Positions 22,396-32,763 of a stretch of DNA of 59,752 nucleotides are shown here, piece after piece. The notes below the pieces were generated by a model that saw nothing but the letters and a program-made list of their open reading frames with translations, did not search any database and was not told the origin of the DNA. Position 1 is the stretch's first letter, and the number at the start of each line of letters is the position of its first letter. The translations under genes were made by a program, and so were the position numbers. The stretch covers positions 1-59,752 of the forward strand of contig NAVB01000309.1 in the NCBI GenBank assembly GCA_002179805.1, given 5' to 3'. The DNA comes from Acanthamoeba lenticulata (taxonomy: Eukaryota; Discosea; Longamoebia; Acanthamoebidae).

Positions 22396-24113
22396 TTAGA
22401 GGAAGAACCGCCGCCTGCTGGTCTCGTTCTCCTTCTGTCGAACGCGAACGGAAAGCGACCAGAGATGCGCCGGTAAGTGTGACTGATCACCAACACGCCA
22501 CAAGAAGAATACAATAAAAGAACAGGCATCCAGTGAGCGCGAACCTTGTACACCCACTCGTACTCACCGTGCTCGCTATCGAAGGTTCCGTGCTGGATGC
22601 TGCGCAGCTTCAGCGTGAATCGCGGTCCTATCTCTTGAAGTCGCGCTTTCTTTTCGCTCTCATAAATGTATCTGATTGTTCAATCGCCCACATGCGCTCT
22701 TTTAAATCAGGGGATAAAGTGAAAGTGCTATCGCAAGGCCTAACCGTACCGATGGTGTCTGAAGAAGATGAAATCACGTTGGTTGTGGAAGGTGACCACT
22801 CTTCGGCCCTTGAAGTCAGGCTTGAGTGGGAAAACAGAGGCGAACATGCGGCCCACGGTGTGACCAAGCCCTGTTTGGAACAGCAGGCGAAGAGAACGGT
22901 GAGCACACTCCAGACAAGGGAATGAGGGAGCGCATACGAGTGTTGAAGTTGTTCAAAATCAGCTCTGGCATGTGGTCTGTTGGGACGGCGTGGTCTCGGA
23001 TTTCCTTCATCAGCTGAACAGACGTGACCTTGAAGTGGAACGTTGGGCCCTCGGGCAAGTTGATGAACAGTGCACCGTCTTGAAGGAGGTTAAGGAAAAA
23101 ATACAGAGAGGCCAAGAGGGGGGGGGGATGGGGGCGCGCGCAACGCGGGTGCAACACAACACGCCACACAGGGGAAGGGGGCAAGAGTTGCATTGACAAA
23201 GGATACTAACTCCACGCAGTCCGCCGCCTCTGTCCTCGTTGATGACGATGAGGCTCGTAAACTCGCGCTCTTTGGCCCAGCTAACGATCTTCTTGAGCTC
23301 AAAGGTGCCGCGCTTTCGGAACGATGAGTTGGGGATCACTTTGAGCAAATCTTCAATAAAGGTGAACGACGTCTGGCCGGGGTCGTATGAAGAGAGACAG
23401 AGTCAGGACCACTTTGTGAGAGAACACGCACCACCAAGGGTGCACGTACCTTGGTCGGCTTTTGTGAGGTGGTGAAAAGTATCTTGGGCGTCTTTTCACC
23501 ATTGAAGAAGGAAGAGAACTCGTCGACAGCCTCATCTTCCAAAACTTCCTACTCATGCCGTACATAGACAAAAAACGGCGAGTTAGTTGCCTGTCTGACA
23601 GGCTTTCACAGTCTAACGCGTACCTCATCTTCCGGCTTCACAATCGTTTCGTCCACCTCGCGAGTGTTTTCGATCGTGCGTGGCTCGAGCTTGGCAGGCG
23701 CCTGTAGATTCCCCAATTGAGAGCCAAATTAAATTTGGTTGAATCCATAATGGCTTGAAGACGCTTCGGTTCAATACCTTTTCTCCCAGCCGCTCCCGCT
23801 CCTTCTGCCTCTTGCGTCGGCCTTGTGTCTTCAACTTCTTCTTTTCCGCTCTGATTTTTTGATAGACTTGGCTTCGCTTTATCTTATTGGGGATGGCAGA
23901 TGGCATGACACGAAAGCCTTCCGGCAGATCTCCGTAGGTCGTAGCTCGACGCTGCACGATTTCGCCATTCTCACCATTGCCGGCGCTTTCATCTCTCTTT
24001 GATCTCTTCTCTGATTTAGAAGCACCACCCTTTTGTCCGGACTTCCTCTTTCCGCCCTCGCTAGAGTCTTCGGCCTTGCGCTTTTTGCCAAGCTTCTTCT
24101 CTGGCTTCTCCAT
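22396..24113 (-). CDS. rpf1: Ribosome production factor 1 (Brix-domain protein)
   Basis: Start chosen at ATG 24113 ([18 protein letters not shown]) because the family begins with such a Lys-rich tail; an upstream in-frame ATG at 24239 would add an unlike hydrophobic stretch. Brix-domain blocks follow across short introns: [59 protein letters not shown] strand, [14 protein letters not shown] and [20 protein letters not shown], closing GEYEWVYK and ETSRRRFFL (human ends TSRRKFHL). RPF1 is a nucleolar factor needed for 27S pre-rRNA processing and 60S assembly. It shares a 303-base divergent promoter with the DA1-like peptidase. Confidence 0.93.
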
Positions 24114-24416
24114 CTTCGTGCAAAATCTATGCGCAACAGCAAGTTGCTTCTCCGATCTTTCCGCCGGGACCGGTGGTGGAAGAATGAGAAATAGAAAAAA
24201 GAAAACATCTAGAAAAACGCTGCCATGGCGAAACGTCATCTGAATTTGTCAGCAAGTCAACTGACTTTCAAGGCGTACGAACTCTCTGATTGGCAGGGCA
24301 CACGGAAAGTGCCCTGAAGTTAGCGTGGAAATGCTAGTCCCTAACGCCGACTGGGTCGCCGGCCACTTCAAGTGGGCTGCATTCAGACCATCACTGCAAG
24401 CTTGCAACTCACAGAC
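24114..24416. promoter_or_regulatory. Divergent promoter region, RPF1 / LIM-DA1 gene
   Basis: About 300 bases between divergent ATGs. It contains an 8-base inverted repeat, CAGGGCAC (24294-24301) and GTGCCCTG (24309-24316), with a 7-base spacer. No coding frame is convincing. Confidence 0.5.
24294..24316. repeat. Inverted repeat CAGGGCAC-N7-GTGCCCTG
   Basis: Perfect 8-base arms in the RPF1/LIM-DA1 divergent promoter. The GGGCAC/GTGCCC core recurs in the P2/VPS26 promoter at 48504-48583. Confidence 0.65.
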
Positions 24417-26001
24417 ATGCGCAGAAACACATCATCACAATTAGTGAAATCAATCGTGCGGACGGGGACCTCCGCCTCAGCTACGGCAGGGCTGTCCCGA
24501 GCCTTATCGCACAACCAACCTTGGCTGCGTTCCAGGCTTGCCTCCTCTGGCGCGCGCCGAGGTCACGCCAGCATGAAGGCTGGCTGTGGTACATGCCAGT
24601 ACCGCCACGAATGCTTCCCGGCCCACTTCGTCCTCCCTCCTACACAAGCCGAGGCTGCAGTCAAGAGCTTCTGGACCAACCCTAATGTCCGAAGCCATCT
24701 GCCTTACGCCATGCTGGCCGCCTCTCTCGCTGGCACCGGCTGGCTCGTGTGGAGCGAACACGATCGCTTGGCTGCGCTTCTGGAGCGCCATCTGGGCGTT
24801 CACTTCCCGCTGACTACGACGACGACCACCACAACCACTTCATCCGAAACGACCGAACTTGATCGTCAGCGAGTGTGGGACCAGCTGTCCTCGCGGCCAG
24901 AGATCCTCAACTCCTTCCTCTTCTGCTCGTGCGGCTGTGGCGAGAAGGTGGACTTCAACAAGGGCGAGTTCGAGCTGAAGGCCGGGCGCGTGTTCAACCG
25001 CGCCCACTTCCGCTGTAACGGCTGCGGCAAGCATCTCGAGGGCACCACGACCTCCTCGGCCGGCGCCCACGAGCACGAGGAAGACGGGTGGGTCTTTCAC
25101 AAGGAAGGCAAGCTCTACTGTGTGTACGACTTCATGAACCGCTTCTGCGACACCTGCGCTGGCTGCGGGCGAACGTTGGGCGATCAACTGGCCGTCGACC
25201 CGCGCCTGGGTTGTGCCTTCTGCGTCGACTGCTTCCAGGCCTCTGGCGATGCCCACAAGGTCGAACGGCACTTTGGCATCGTTGAACGCGTCGAGACCCA
25301 GTCACAGGGCGACAAGCTCATGCGGGAAGTGAAGACATGGCTCAGCCAGGAGATGGGCATCCAGTTTGCGGGCGCCGATGGCGACATCCCGCTTTCGCTT
25401 TACCGGCCGGAGAAGATCGAGCATCTGCACGGCTCCGGCAAGAAGCACCACCGCAAGGAGCAAGCCGACGACCAGATTGGTAGCACGCTCGGCCTCACGG
25501 TGAAGCAGGTCTCTCGCGTTTCGCTCTTTGCCAAGAAGTACACGCCCACCGAGGTCATCCTGGTCAAGGGGCTCAGCCAAGAGCATGCTGGCGCTGTCCT
25601 CGCCCACGAGATGATGCACTGCTGGATTGGTAAGTCCCCCCTGGCAACCTCTCCTGTTATCATCGCATGAATGAGTGCTGATTCCCCATCGCGCAGCTCT
25701 GTATCTCTCGCAGAAGACCGAGCTGCCCGAAGAAGTGGAGGAGGGCCTGTGCGAGCTGATGAGCTACCTGTGGCTGGTGCACAAGAACCGCCCCGCCGCC
25801 CTTCCGGCTCCTGAGACAAAGACGAGCGCGGAGGTAGAGTACCTCCTCGCGCGCATGGAGCGGAACTGGGCCAACGCGCAGGGGCGAGGCTTCCACCGGG
25901 CCATCACGTCCCTGCAGACCCACGAGGACGGCAACCTGCGCCTCCTCCTGGCCCACGCCCGCCAACACGCCAACCTGCCCGCTCCCCTGCCCTCCCTCTG
26001 A
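24417..26001 (+). CDS. LIM-domain DA1-like zinc peptidase with mitochondrial-type N-terminus
   Basis: Two exons, 24417-25629 and 25697-26001, joined in phase across the active-site region. The N-terminus from ATG 24417 (MRRNTSSQLVKSIVRTG and onward) is rich in Arg, Ser and Ala with no acidic residue for about 50 residues, like a mitochondrial presequence. A hydrophobic segment (YAMLAASLAGTGWLVW) follows, then a Thr run. The LIM-type zinc region has CSCGCGEKV, HFRCNGCGKH, CDTCAGCGRTL and CAFCVDCF. The C-terminal DA1-like domain has the HExxH zinc site in AHEMMHCW and a downstream Glu in EEGLCELMSYLWL. Plant DA1 peptidases are ubiquitin-activated and limit growth; there the proteins carry UIMs, which I do not see here. 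Intramitochondrial location is inference. Confidence 0.85.
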
Positions 26002-26109
26002 GCCTTTGCTTCCGCGCTTCCCATCCGTCCGCAACCTGTATATAGAACGAGGGCCCTTAAGGTGTACATAAATTACGAGACGTATCTATTTATCTATTTA
26101 AAGAAGAGT

Positions 26110-27637
26110 TCACAGTTGGCCGGGACGGTAGGAAGCGAGGAAGGGGGAACGGTAGCCGTCCTGGCGGTAGGTGATGGGGAAGAAGGTCTCGTCCATCTCC
26201 TCGGAGCCCCACTTCTTGTACCGTCCGTAGATGTACTGCAGCTCCCCCCCCCGCCGTGGTGATCTTGAGCCCCTCTCCCAACCAGCACCCAGAGGTTGGG
26301 AGCGCGTACGCCGACGCCCTTGGGCTGGAATGTCGCGTGACTGGGCAGGAAGTGGATCGCCAGGCTTCGTCGGATGCGCGTCTTGTCCTTGTTGGCTCCC
26401 GAGCCGTGCCACGTCATGCCGCTCTGCCCGGTCCCCCCCCCCCAAACAATCTTCGCTGATCAGACCAGTCCCAGAGCTGCTGCCATCCGGCTCGTGGTGC
26501 GTACGTGGAAGGCTGCACCGCCAGCCGGCACCTCGACCGGCACGACTTCCGGTGGCGGGAGGCCCAGCTGCTTGGCCGCCTGATCCCCCACTGCGTGGTC
26601 AGGTCGCGAAGGAGCGGATGGGAAGCACCAAGAAGTGGAAGTTTGGGGGAGGATGAGGTACGTGATCGAGCGATGCGCGGTAATCCTCGGCAGTGAAGAA
26701 TGCGTTCTGCAACATCTTGCTGTCATGCGGCCACTTGTGCGAGCCCCTGTGTGCCGTCACAGGAAGAGCGTGAGTCCCGCCTGAGGAGACCTAGCCGAGG
26801 TCGTCAGAGCGATTACCGCACGTATTCCAGGGTGCCGGCCGTGCGGGAGGTGTCGTCCAACGCAATCCAGCACGTCACTACCTCGCGGCGCTGACAGACA
26901 CCACACACGAAGTGAGTAGAGAGATGAACCTAAAGGAAGTCTGCTGCTGTTGCTACGTTGGATGGAAAAAGCCGCGGAGAGAAGAGTACTGGGTTCAAAA
27001 AATCGAAATAGGGTGCGTCCTGGTGAAAGGAGATGGCCTTGGTGCCTGGCGGCTTCCACCAGATGTCGTCCTGCCCGACGCGCGACCCTGTCCAACCGGC
27101 CAGTTCTGCCGCCAACCGCCCAAGTCGCTCGCTCAGCACAACCGAGGCAATGGTGAAGTCACTCTTCCACTGCTCACGCATTGCGCCAGGTGACATGAGA
27201 ACACGACAAACAAAGGTGCAGGCGACGGTGAAGCAGAAGTGGCGTTTACGTACACTGTTGACAATCTCACGCGTCACGTCATCTCGTCCCATGCCCTCTC
27301 GCCAGTGCCACTCGTCTGGGTACACACCCGTATCGAACTCGCCCCTGCACGCGTGTACAGTTTAGTGTCCATGCCCTGCAGAGCTCCAAAGAAAGAGGGG
27401 GGGGGTCAACCTGAAGAGAAGGGGAAAACGGTCTTGGACGGACTGGGCGAGTTGTGGGTCAACCAAGCGCTCCACCACCAGGAAGCCATCCTCTTGAAAC
27501 CGCGTCTTCTGCTCCGTTGTGAAGTACGACGGAGTAGCAAGGGAGGAAACCAAGCGCCTGATGCCCGCATGTCTACCAGCCCAACCGAGTGGGCGACACG
27601 CCGTGGCAGATGCACGTTTGCTGCCACAACGAAACAT
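26110..27637 (-). CDS. Phytanoyl-CoA dioxygenase (PhyH) family protein
   Basis: Start chosen at ATG 27637; the first about 35 residues (MFRCGSKRASATACRP, then HAGIRRLVSSL) look like a mitochondrial or peroxisomal leader. PhyH features appear in order: FTTEQKTRFQEDGFLVVERL, the iron-binding HxD in ISFHQDAPYFDF, CWIALDDTSRTAGTLEYV, GSHKWP, and the distal His in TWHGSGANKDKTRIRRSLA with the 2-oxoglutarate Arg. It ends SYRPGQL with TGA at 26112-26110. Family members alpha-hydroxylate branched acyl-CoAs or other small substrates; the exact substrate is unknown. Introns contain G runs on the plus strand, i.e. C-rich tracts before acceptors on the coding strand. Convergent with the LIM-DA1 gene (108-base gap). 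Confidence 0.85.
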
Positions 27638-27785
27638 CTTCTTGGCCGTGCGAGTCTTGTTTTGTGACTGTCGGCCCAGTGGTGTACCTTTGGCGAGGTT
27701 GCCCCCGCTCTTGGCCGAAATTTTGATGTCGACGGCAAGTCGCGACCTTTCGGCAACATGTACTCCACACTTCAAATCTGATGGC

Positions 27786-27792
27786 TATAAAA
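27786..27792 (+). promoter_or_regulatory. TATA box (TATAAAA) of the germin-like gene
   Basis: TATAAAA lies 48 bases before the ATG at 27840, placing a start site roughly 20-25 bases before translation. It is the clearest TATA box in the window. Confidence 0.65.
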
Positions 27793-27839
27793 CAGCGAGG
27801 AAGCTCTTGGGAGGATCATTGAACTTACATACCACCATT

Positions 27840-28740
27840 ATGAACACGGCAGCACACGCTCTGATCCTTCTGCTCTCCCTAGCCCTCGTCTCAGGTACCG
27901 ACATTGTGTTGTCGCGAGCCTGCGAGGGGACGAAGCGCTGACCTCGAGCATTGCGCAGCGCAAACCACTAGCCCTGCTGCTAGCCCTGCAGCTGTGAACA
28001 GCGCCCTGGTCCAGTCGCTTAAGACCGCGGCCACACAGGTGCAGAGAGTTGGGCAACTCAACGCCACCGATTTCATCTTCGACTTTACGAAGAACGTGGG
28101 TGTTTCGACCGGACGAGGGGGGAAGACCGTGGCGGCGCATGCCGGTACTTTCCCCGCTCTCATCGGCAACGGCATCGCCATGACGGTCGGTTATCTCAGT
28201 CCCTGTGGCATCAACCTGCCTCACACCCATCCTCGCGCTACCGAGTTCAACTTTGTTGCCAGCGTACTCCGACCCACTCTCGAATGGTGCTGCTTACCGC
28301 ATGTTTCTCACGATGATCCACGTTCAGGGCGCCTTCCAAGCCGGCTTCTTCATGGAGAATGAAGCTGAGGTGGTCATGGTTAACTTGACTCAGGGCATGG
28401 CTGTTGTCTTCCCTCAGGGAGCGATCCACTTCGAGCAGAACATGAACTGTGAGCCAGCTGTGTTTGTGGCCGGCTTCAACAACGAAGATCCGGGCGTGTC
28501 TACGATCGCTTCCAACTTCTTCGGCCTTCCCACTGCGGTACGTCATGTGATCCCATGATCAATATGCTGTTCTTTCGATACTGATGATGGCTGTGGGAAT
28601 GTTGTACACGTCAGATTGTGGGCGCATCTCTGGGCAACCTCAACATCTCCACCGTTGAGGACTTGAGGGCGATGCTTCCGACGAATCCAGACCTGGGAAC
28701 GGAAGAATGCCGTCGTCGCTGTGGCCTGACACTCGACTAG
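27840..28740 (+). CDS. Secreted germin-like cupin (spherulin-type)
   Basis: Four exons: 27840-27894, 27959-28263, 28328-28537 and 28615-28740, all in phase. The product of about 230 residues starts with a signal peptide (AAHALILLLSLALVSA). The first cupin motif has HTHPRATEFNFVASG, with His-x-His and Glu metal ligands; the second has VFPQGAIHFEQN with the last His. Germins and germin-like proteins bind Mn; some have oxalate oxidase or superoxide dismutase activity. Physarum spherulins, made during encystment, belong to the same family, so a cyst-wall or stress role is a reasonable inference. Two cysteines near the C-terminus (EECRRRCG) are an odd addition. The third exon is supported by the natural continuation VASGAFQAGFF. 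Confidence 0.9.
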
Positions 28741-28911
28741 TGTCGCCGTTGTGTGGCCGAGACACCCGCCCAACAACTATTTTCTTTGTTTATCCACCGA
28801 ATTTTAGCCCAACCGCTTCTTTTTCGCATTCGCAACACGGTCATGCGTCCTGAAAAGACTCGACCCCAAAACGTTCCTTCAAAGACGCAAAACATAAGCT
28901 AGACACACACC

Positions 28912-29939
28912 ATGGCGATGGAAGGGAAGGTAGCTGTGATAACTGGCGGGGGCAGTGGCATCGGCAAAGCAACAGCGGTTGTCCTTGCGAAAGAAGGGGC
29001 CAAGGTGGCGCTCTTTGATCAAGACGAGACAAGGCTGCGCGAGGTGGAGCTCGAGCTCAAAAATTCTATGGGCACCGAGTGCTTCACCTTTGCTGGCAGT
29101 GTGAGCAGTGAGGTGGACACGATTCGGTTCTACGATGGCGTGAAGGCCAAGTTTGGTACGTCTATCCTCCTTGCCGTCAAGACGAGGTGCTAAGGGCATG
29201 TTCAGGCCAAGTGGACTGTGTTCTGGCGAACGCGGGCATGAACGGCACCTGGGCTCCTATCGAGGAGCTCACGTCAGCAGAATTCATGGACACTATGAAC
29301 GTCAACCTGTTTGGGTCGTTCCTCACGATCAAGTACTCTCTCGCTTCTACTTCTGTGGTCGTTGCTTGAGTGCTTGCTCAGCCGATCCTTCACGGCAACA
29401 GATACGCGGTACCCTTGATGAAGGAGAAAGGAGGTTCCATCGTTCTCACCTCGTCTATCAACGGGACGCGGACATTCCTCAACTCGGGAGCCACCGCCTA
29501 CGCGGCCAGCAAAGCAGCGCAAGTGCGACCTGACCACCTTCAAGTCTTGTTGGCATATCCTCCACCGACCGGATTCCCTTGAGTGCAGGTGGCGATGATG
29601 AAGATGCTGGCTGTCGAGCTCGCCAAGTTCAAGATTCGCGTGAACGCTGTGTGCCCAGGCTTTGTCGACACCGCCATCCAAGCGAACACGCGCAAGACGG
29701 ACGGCATCCGCCTGCCTGCCGAGTACCCAGAAGGTGTGTGCTTTTGTGTGGGTGCTCTTGTGCACGACACTGACATTCTGCGCGCTTTTCCTCTAGGCAC
29801 CATTCCTTTGACGGGGAAGCACGGCGCCAACGCGGTGCAAGTTGCGCGCCTCAACCACTTCTTGCTGTCGGAGCTGGCGGACCACATCTCGGGCACCGAA
29901 GTGTTCCTAGATGGTGCTGAGTCCCTGTTTGGCCCGTAA
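28912..29939 (+). CDS. Classical short-chain dehydrogenase/reductase
   Basis: ATG 28912. The cofactor loop is TGGGSGIGKA; an Asp in VALFDQDE after strand two favours NAD(H). LANAGMNG, the catalytic Ser in LTSSINGT and the intact YAASK Tyr-x-x-x-Lys complete the active site, followed by VNAVCPGFVDT. It ends GTEVFLDGAESLFGP with TAA at 29939. About 260 residues, typical of the family. Short introns interrupt it near 29158-29205, 29335-29405, 29524-29587 and 29735-29795. The substrate is unknown. Unlike the dehydrogenase at 1751, all catalytic residues are present. Confidence 0.92.
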
Positions 29940-30007
29940 AGGGAACTCTGAGAGAAAGAGAACTCGAACCGAAAGAGCACCGGCCTGTCACCTCTAAAGT
30001 TCTTTCT

Positions 30008-32705
30008 TTACTGCCAGACTTTAATGGTCGTGTCAGCTGAGGCGGAGAAGAGCCGCCCTCTGGCCGTGGCGAAGCTGTAGACGCTGCCACTGTGGTCTGA
30101 TAAGGTGTGCAGAGAGCGTTGGGTTGCCAGATCCCACACCTGCGCATGTCTGAGATGTCAGAAGACCTGGCAGGTCGCAGTTGGGGAGGGCAAAGAGCGA
30201 GTGTTTAATGCTATGAACCTTGATCGTTCCGTTCTCATCACCAGAAAACAGGAACCCGGAGGAGGTGTGCAGCCCAAACACCTCATTGTCCACCTCATAG
30301 TTTTGCACACACTCCAACGTCCTTACGTCCCACACCTGCCCGAAAGGAAATGGGAGAGTCGTTCTTAGCAGAGGGCAGGCCAGCAGATGGAGGGGGCGAG
30401 ATGGCACCTTGACCGTAGAGTCGTAAGACCCCGAGTAGAGGCACCCATCTGCCACGGCCAGGGCGCGCACCTGATCACCGTGACCTGTGAGCGTTTGGAT
30501 GCAGCGCATCGTTGCCACCTGACGTGTGTTTTACATAAGCATCGGCCGGCAGTCCCTTGGAGAGGAAGGGGAGAGCGGGAGCTACCTCCCACACTCGAAT
30601 GGTATGGTCTGAGCTGCCAGAGAAGAGCAACCCGTTAGAGTAGGCCAGCGCAAACACCTGGAGAGGGACGGAGAAAGAGATCAGCCCACGTTTCCTTTGA
30701 GATGTGTGTGCAAGGAATGGATGAGCGCACCCAATTTGAGTGCCCGCGCAAGGTATCTGTACTTGTGAGCACGTTCTCACCTTCTGGCGCATCCTCTCGC
30801 ACAGTCCACACCCGGATCGTCCGATCGCTGCTTCCACTAAACAACCGTCTGTTGCCCTCATCGCGAACATGTTAGACCTGATGGCAGCCAGCACAGCAAC
30901 AGAGATGAAGGGAAACACTTGTTGCTGCTCTCGCGTACCTGTTCTCGGCCATCTCGAGCGCGAGCACATCTTCCACATGCTTCTTGGCCGTCTGTACACA
31001 CCGGCGTTCGTACGTGTCCCACACTTGGATGGCTCCGGTACCGCACCCAGAGAACAGCAGGTCGTTCTGCACAAGTAGCTCGCGAACGTCGTTGGCGCAG
31101 GTGAACGTGTGTTCGTTCTCCAACGTTGCACAGTTCCACATCTATACGCACACGTGTTAAGAGCGAGAAGACGCAGTTAGCGAGAACCAGCGCCAGGCTG
31201 GAAGGGGATGAGCTCCAAGCAGAGCGTGCGTACCTTGATGCTATTGTCCCACGAAGCCGAAAAGAAATAATCGCCGTTGGTCGCGAGCGCCTCGACTGTG
31301 TCATCGTGAGCGACGAGCGTACGAATGCAGGACACGGACATCTGGGACAGGGTCTGTGTCCGTCGGGCAGACAAACGTCAACACCTTGAAATCACTACAT
31401 AAGTGTATGCACGACACGCAAGAAGGATGGTTACTTGACAAAGAGCGTCACGCTCTGCCAGTTGTCGTGTCTGGCGTAGCTGATTCCTCCTTCGTCGCTC
31501 GTTTAGCTCTGACCTCATAGCGATTTCTTCCGGCGTCGCACTTTTAACGAGTTCCTGGTTGTTCTTCCTCCCATTCACGACCGGCCAGTCTGGTTAGGGC
31601 GGCCTCACAGAAGAAGGCACAATAAGTCTCGCCTCTCGAACCTTTGCGGCGGTAGAGGCGGCTTCTGTCGTGTTGGGCTCCCGGCTACTCGCCTCGGAGC
31701 TGGTGTCCACCTGGCCTTGGGTACGTTGCTGATCACGGCCGGTCATCAGTCGCCGTACGCACACAACCCGCAACAGGTTAACACTCCAGGCAAGGCACTG
31801 TTCCCTATGGAGGCTTGTGCCGTACAGATAACAGGTCACAGAGCGAGTCGAACTTCGTTCTGAGGTACCCGATCTCCTGCTCGTGTGCCTTCATGCCTCC
31901 CAGTAAGCTGACCAATAAGCGGGGAGAGCTGTGAAGAGAAACAACGACGGCGAGTACCTGCAGTTGAGCCCGAAGGTAAGTGATCTCCTCCTGGTTTGCC
32001 TTGATGTAGTCTTTAAGCGCTTCAAAGTGGCACACTTGCAAGTGATGATCGTTATCTTTGCGTAGTCCTCGCCATGTGCACCCGAGAGCAGCATGCACGC
32101 ACTCTGTGCCAGTGTGCGCCGAACCAATGAGAGGAGACAAGATCACGGTGGCACAAGGGACTGGAGCAGAGAGTACGAGTGCGCGCAAAGCCGCAGATCC
32201 TTTCGTGCTGCGCGCGATTGTCCCGCTTGAGGATCTCTCTGCACCCGCTTGGGTCTAGTTGCCACTCTCCTTCCAGGCTCTTGTGCAGCCCGTAGCGGCA
32301 GTAGACAAGCAGCCCATCCAGTATCCCTGCACCACACACAACACTCCAACGCGTTGAATACGCATGGGGGGCGGGGGGGGGGAGGGAAGCACCTGCGACC
32401 ACGCGGTTGGGGTTCACCATGGACGCAACCAGCTGGCGACCAGTGAGGAGGGGAGAAGAGAAGAGGGCTGGGCAGCGGCATGTGGGGCACGAGGGTTGCG
32501 CAGAGAGCAAGCAACGTTCGAGGCAGCGGCGGCAGAAGGTATGTCCACACTGGCGCGTGATAACAGGATCTCGCATCCAATCGAAGCAAATCACGCATTT
32601 TAATTCTTCAGGCGGCGGGTAGACAAACACATCTTCGTTGGGCACATCTGTGGGCAAGAAACCTGCCTCCTTATCCTCGTCATACGACCGCTCATCCGCT
32701 TCCAT
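30008..32705 (-). CDS. TRAF7-like RING/TRAF-zinc-finger/WD40 protein
   Basis: Start chosen at ATG 32705, 59 bases after the stop of the upstream gene. An acidic lead is followed by a RING (CVICFDWMRDPVITRQCGHT, then CPTCRCP). A TRAF-type zinc region includes LLVYCRYGLHKSLEGEW, LDPSGC, and CTWRGLRKDNDHHLQVCHFE, then a coiled coil (IKANQEEITYLRAQLQ; EQEIGYLRTKFDSL). The C-terminal half is a WD40 propeller of about seven repeats, with LFSGSSDHTIRVWEV, LYSGSYDSTVKVWDVRTLEC and LFSASADTTIKVWQ as examples; TAA at 30010-30008. Human TRAF7 has this same order and acts as an E3 ligase in MAPK/NF-kB signalling. Orthology is likely but rests on architecture read by eye. Confidence 0.87.
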
Positions 32706-32763
32706 CTCGTTCTTCTTGCGCGCGGATTTGCCGTTGCATTTCTTCCGCAACCAACGCAAGCGT

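Noticed and set aside
24113..24239. Upstream ATG for RPF1 at 24239
   Set aside because: It adds a hydrophobic stretch unlike RPF1 N-termini; ATG 24113 gives the expected Lys-rich start.
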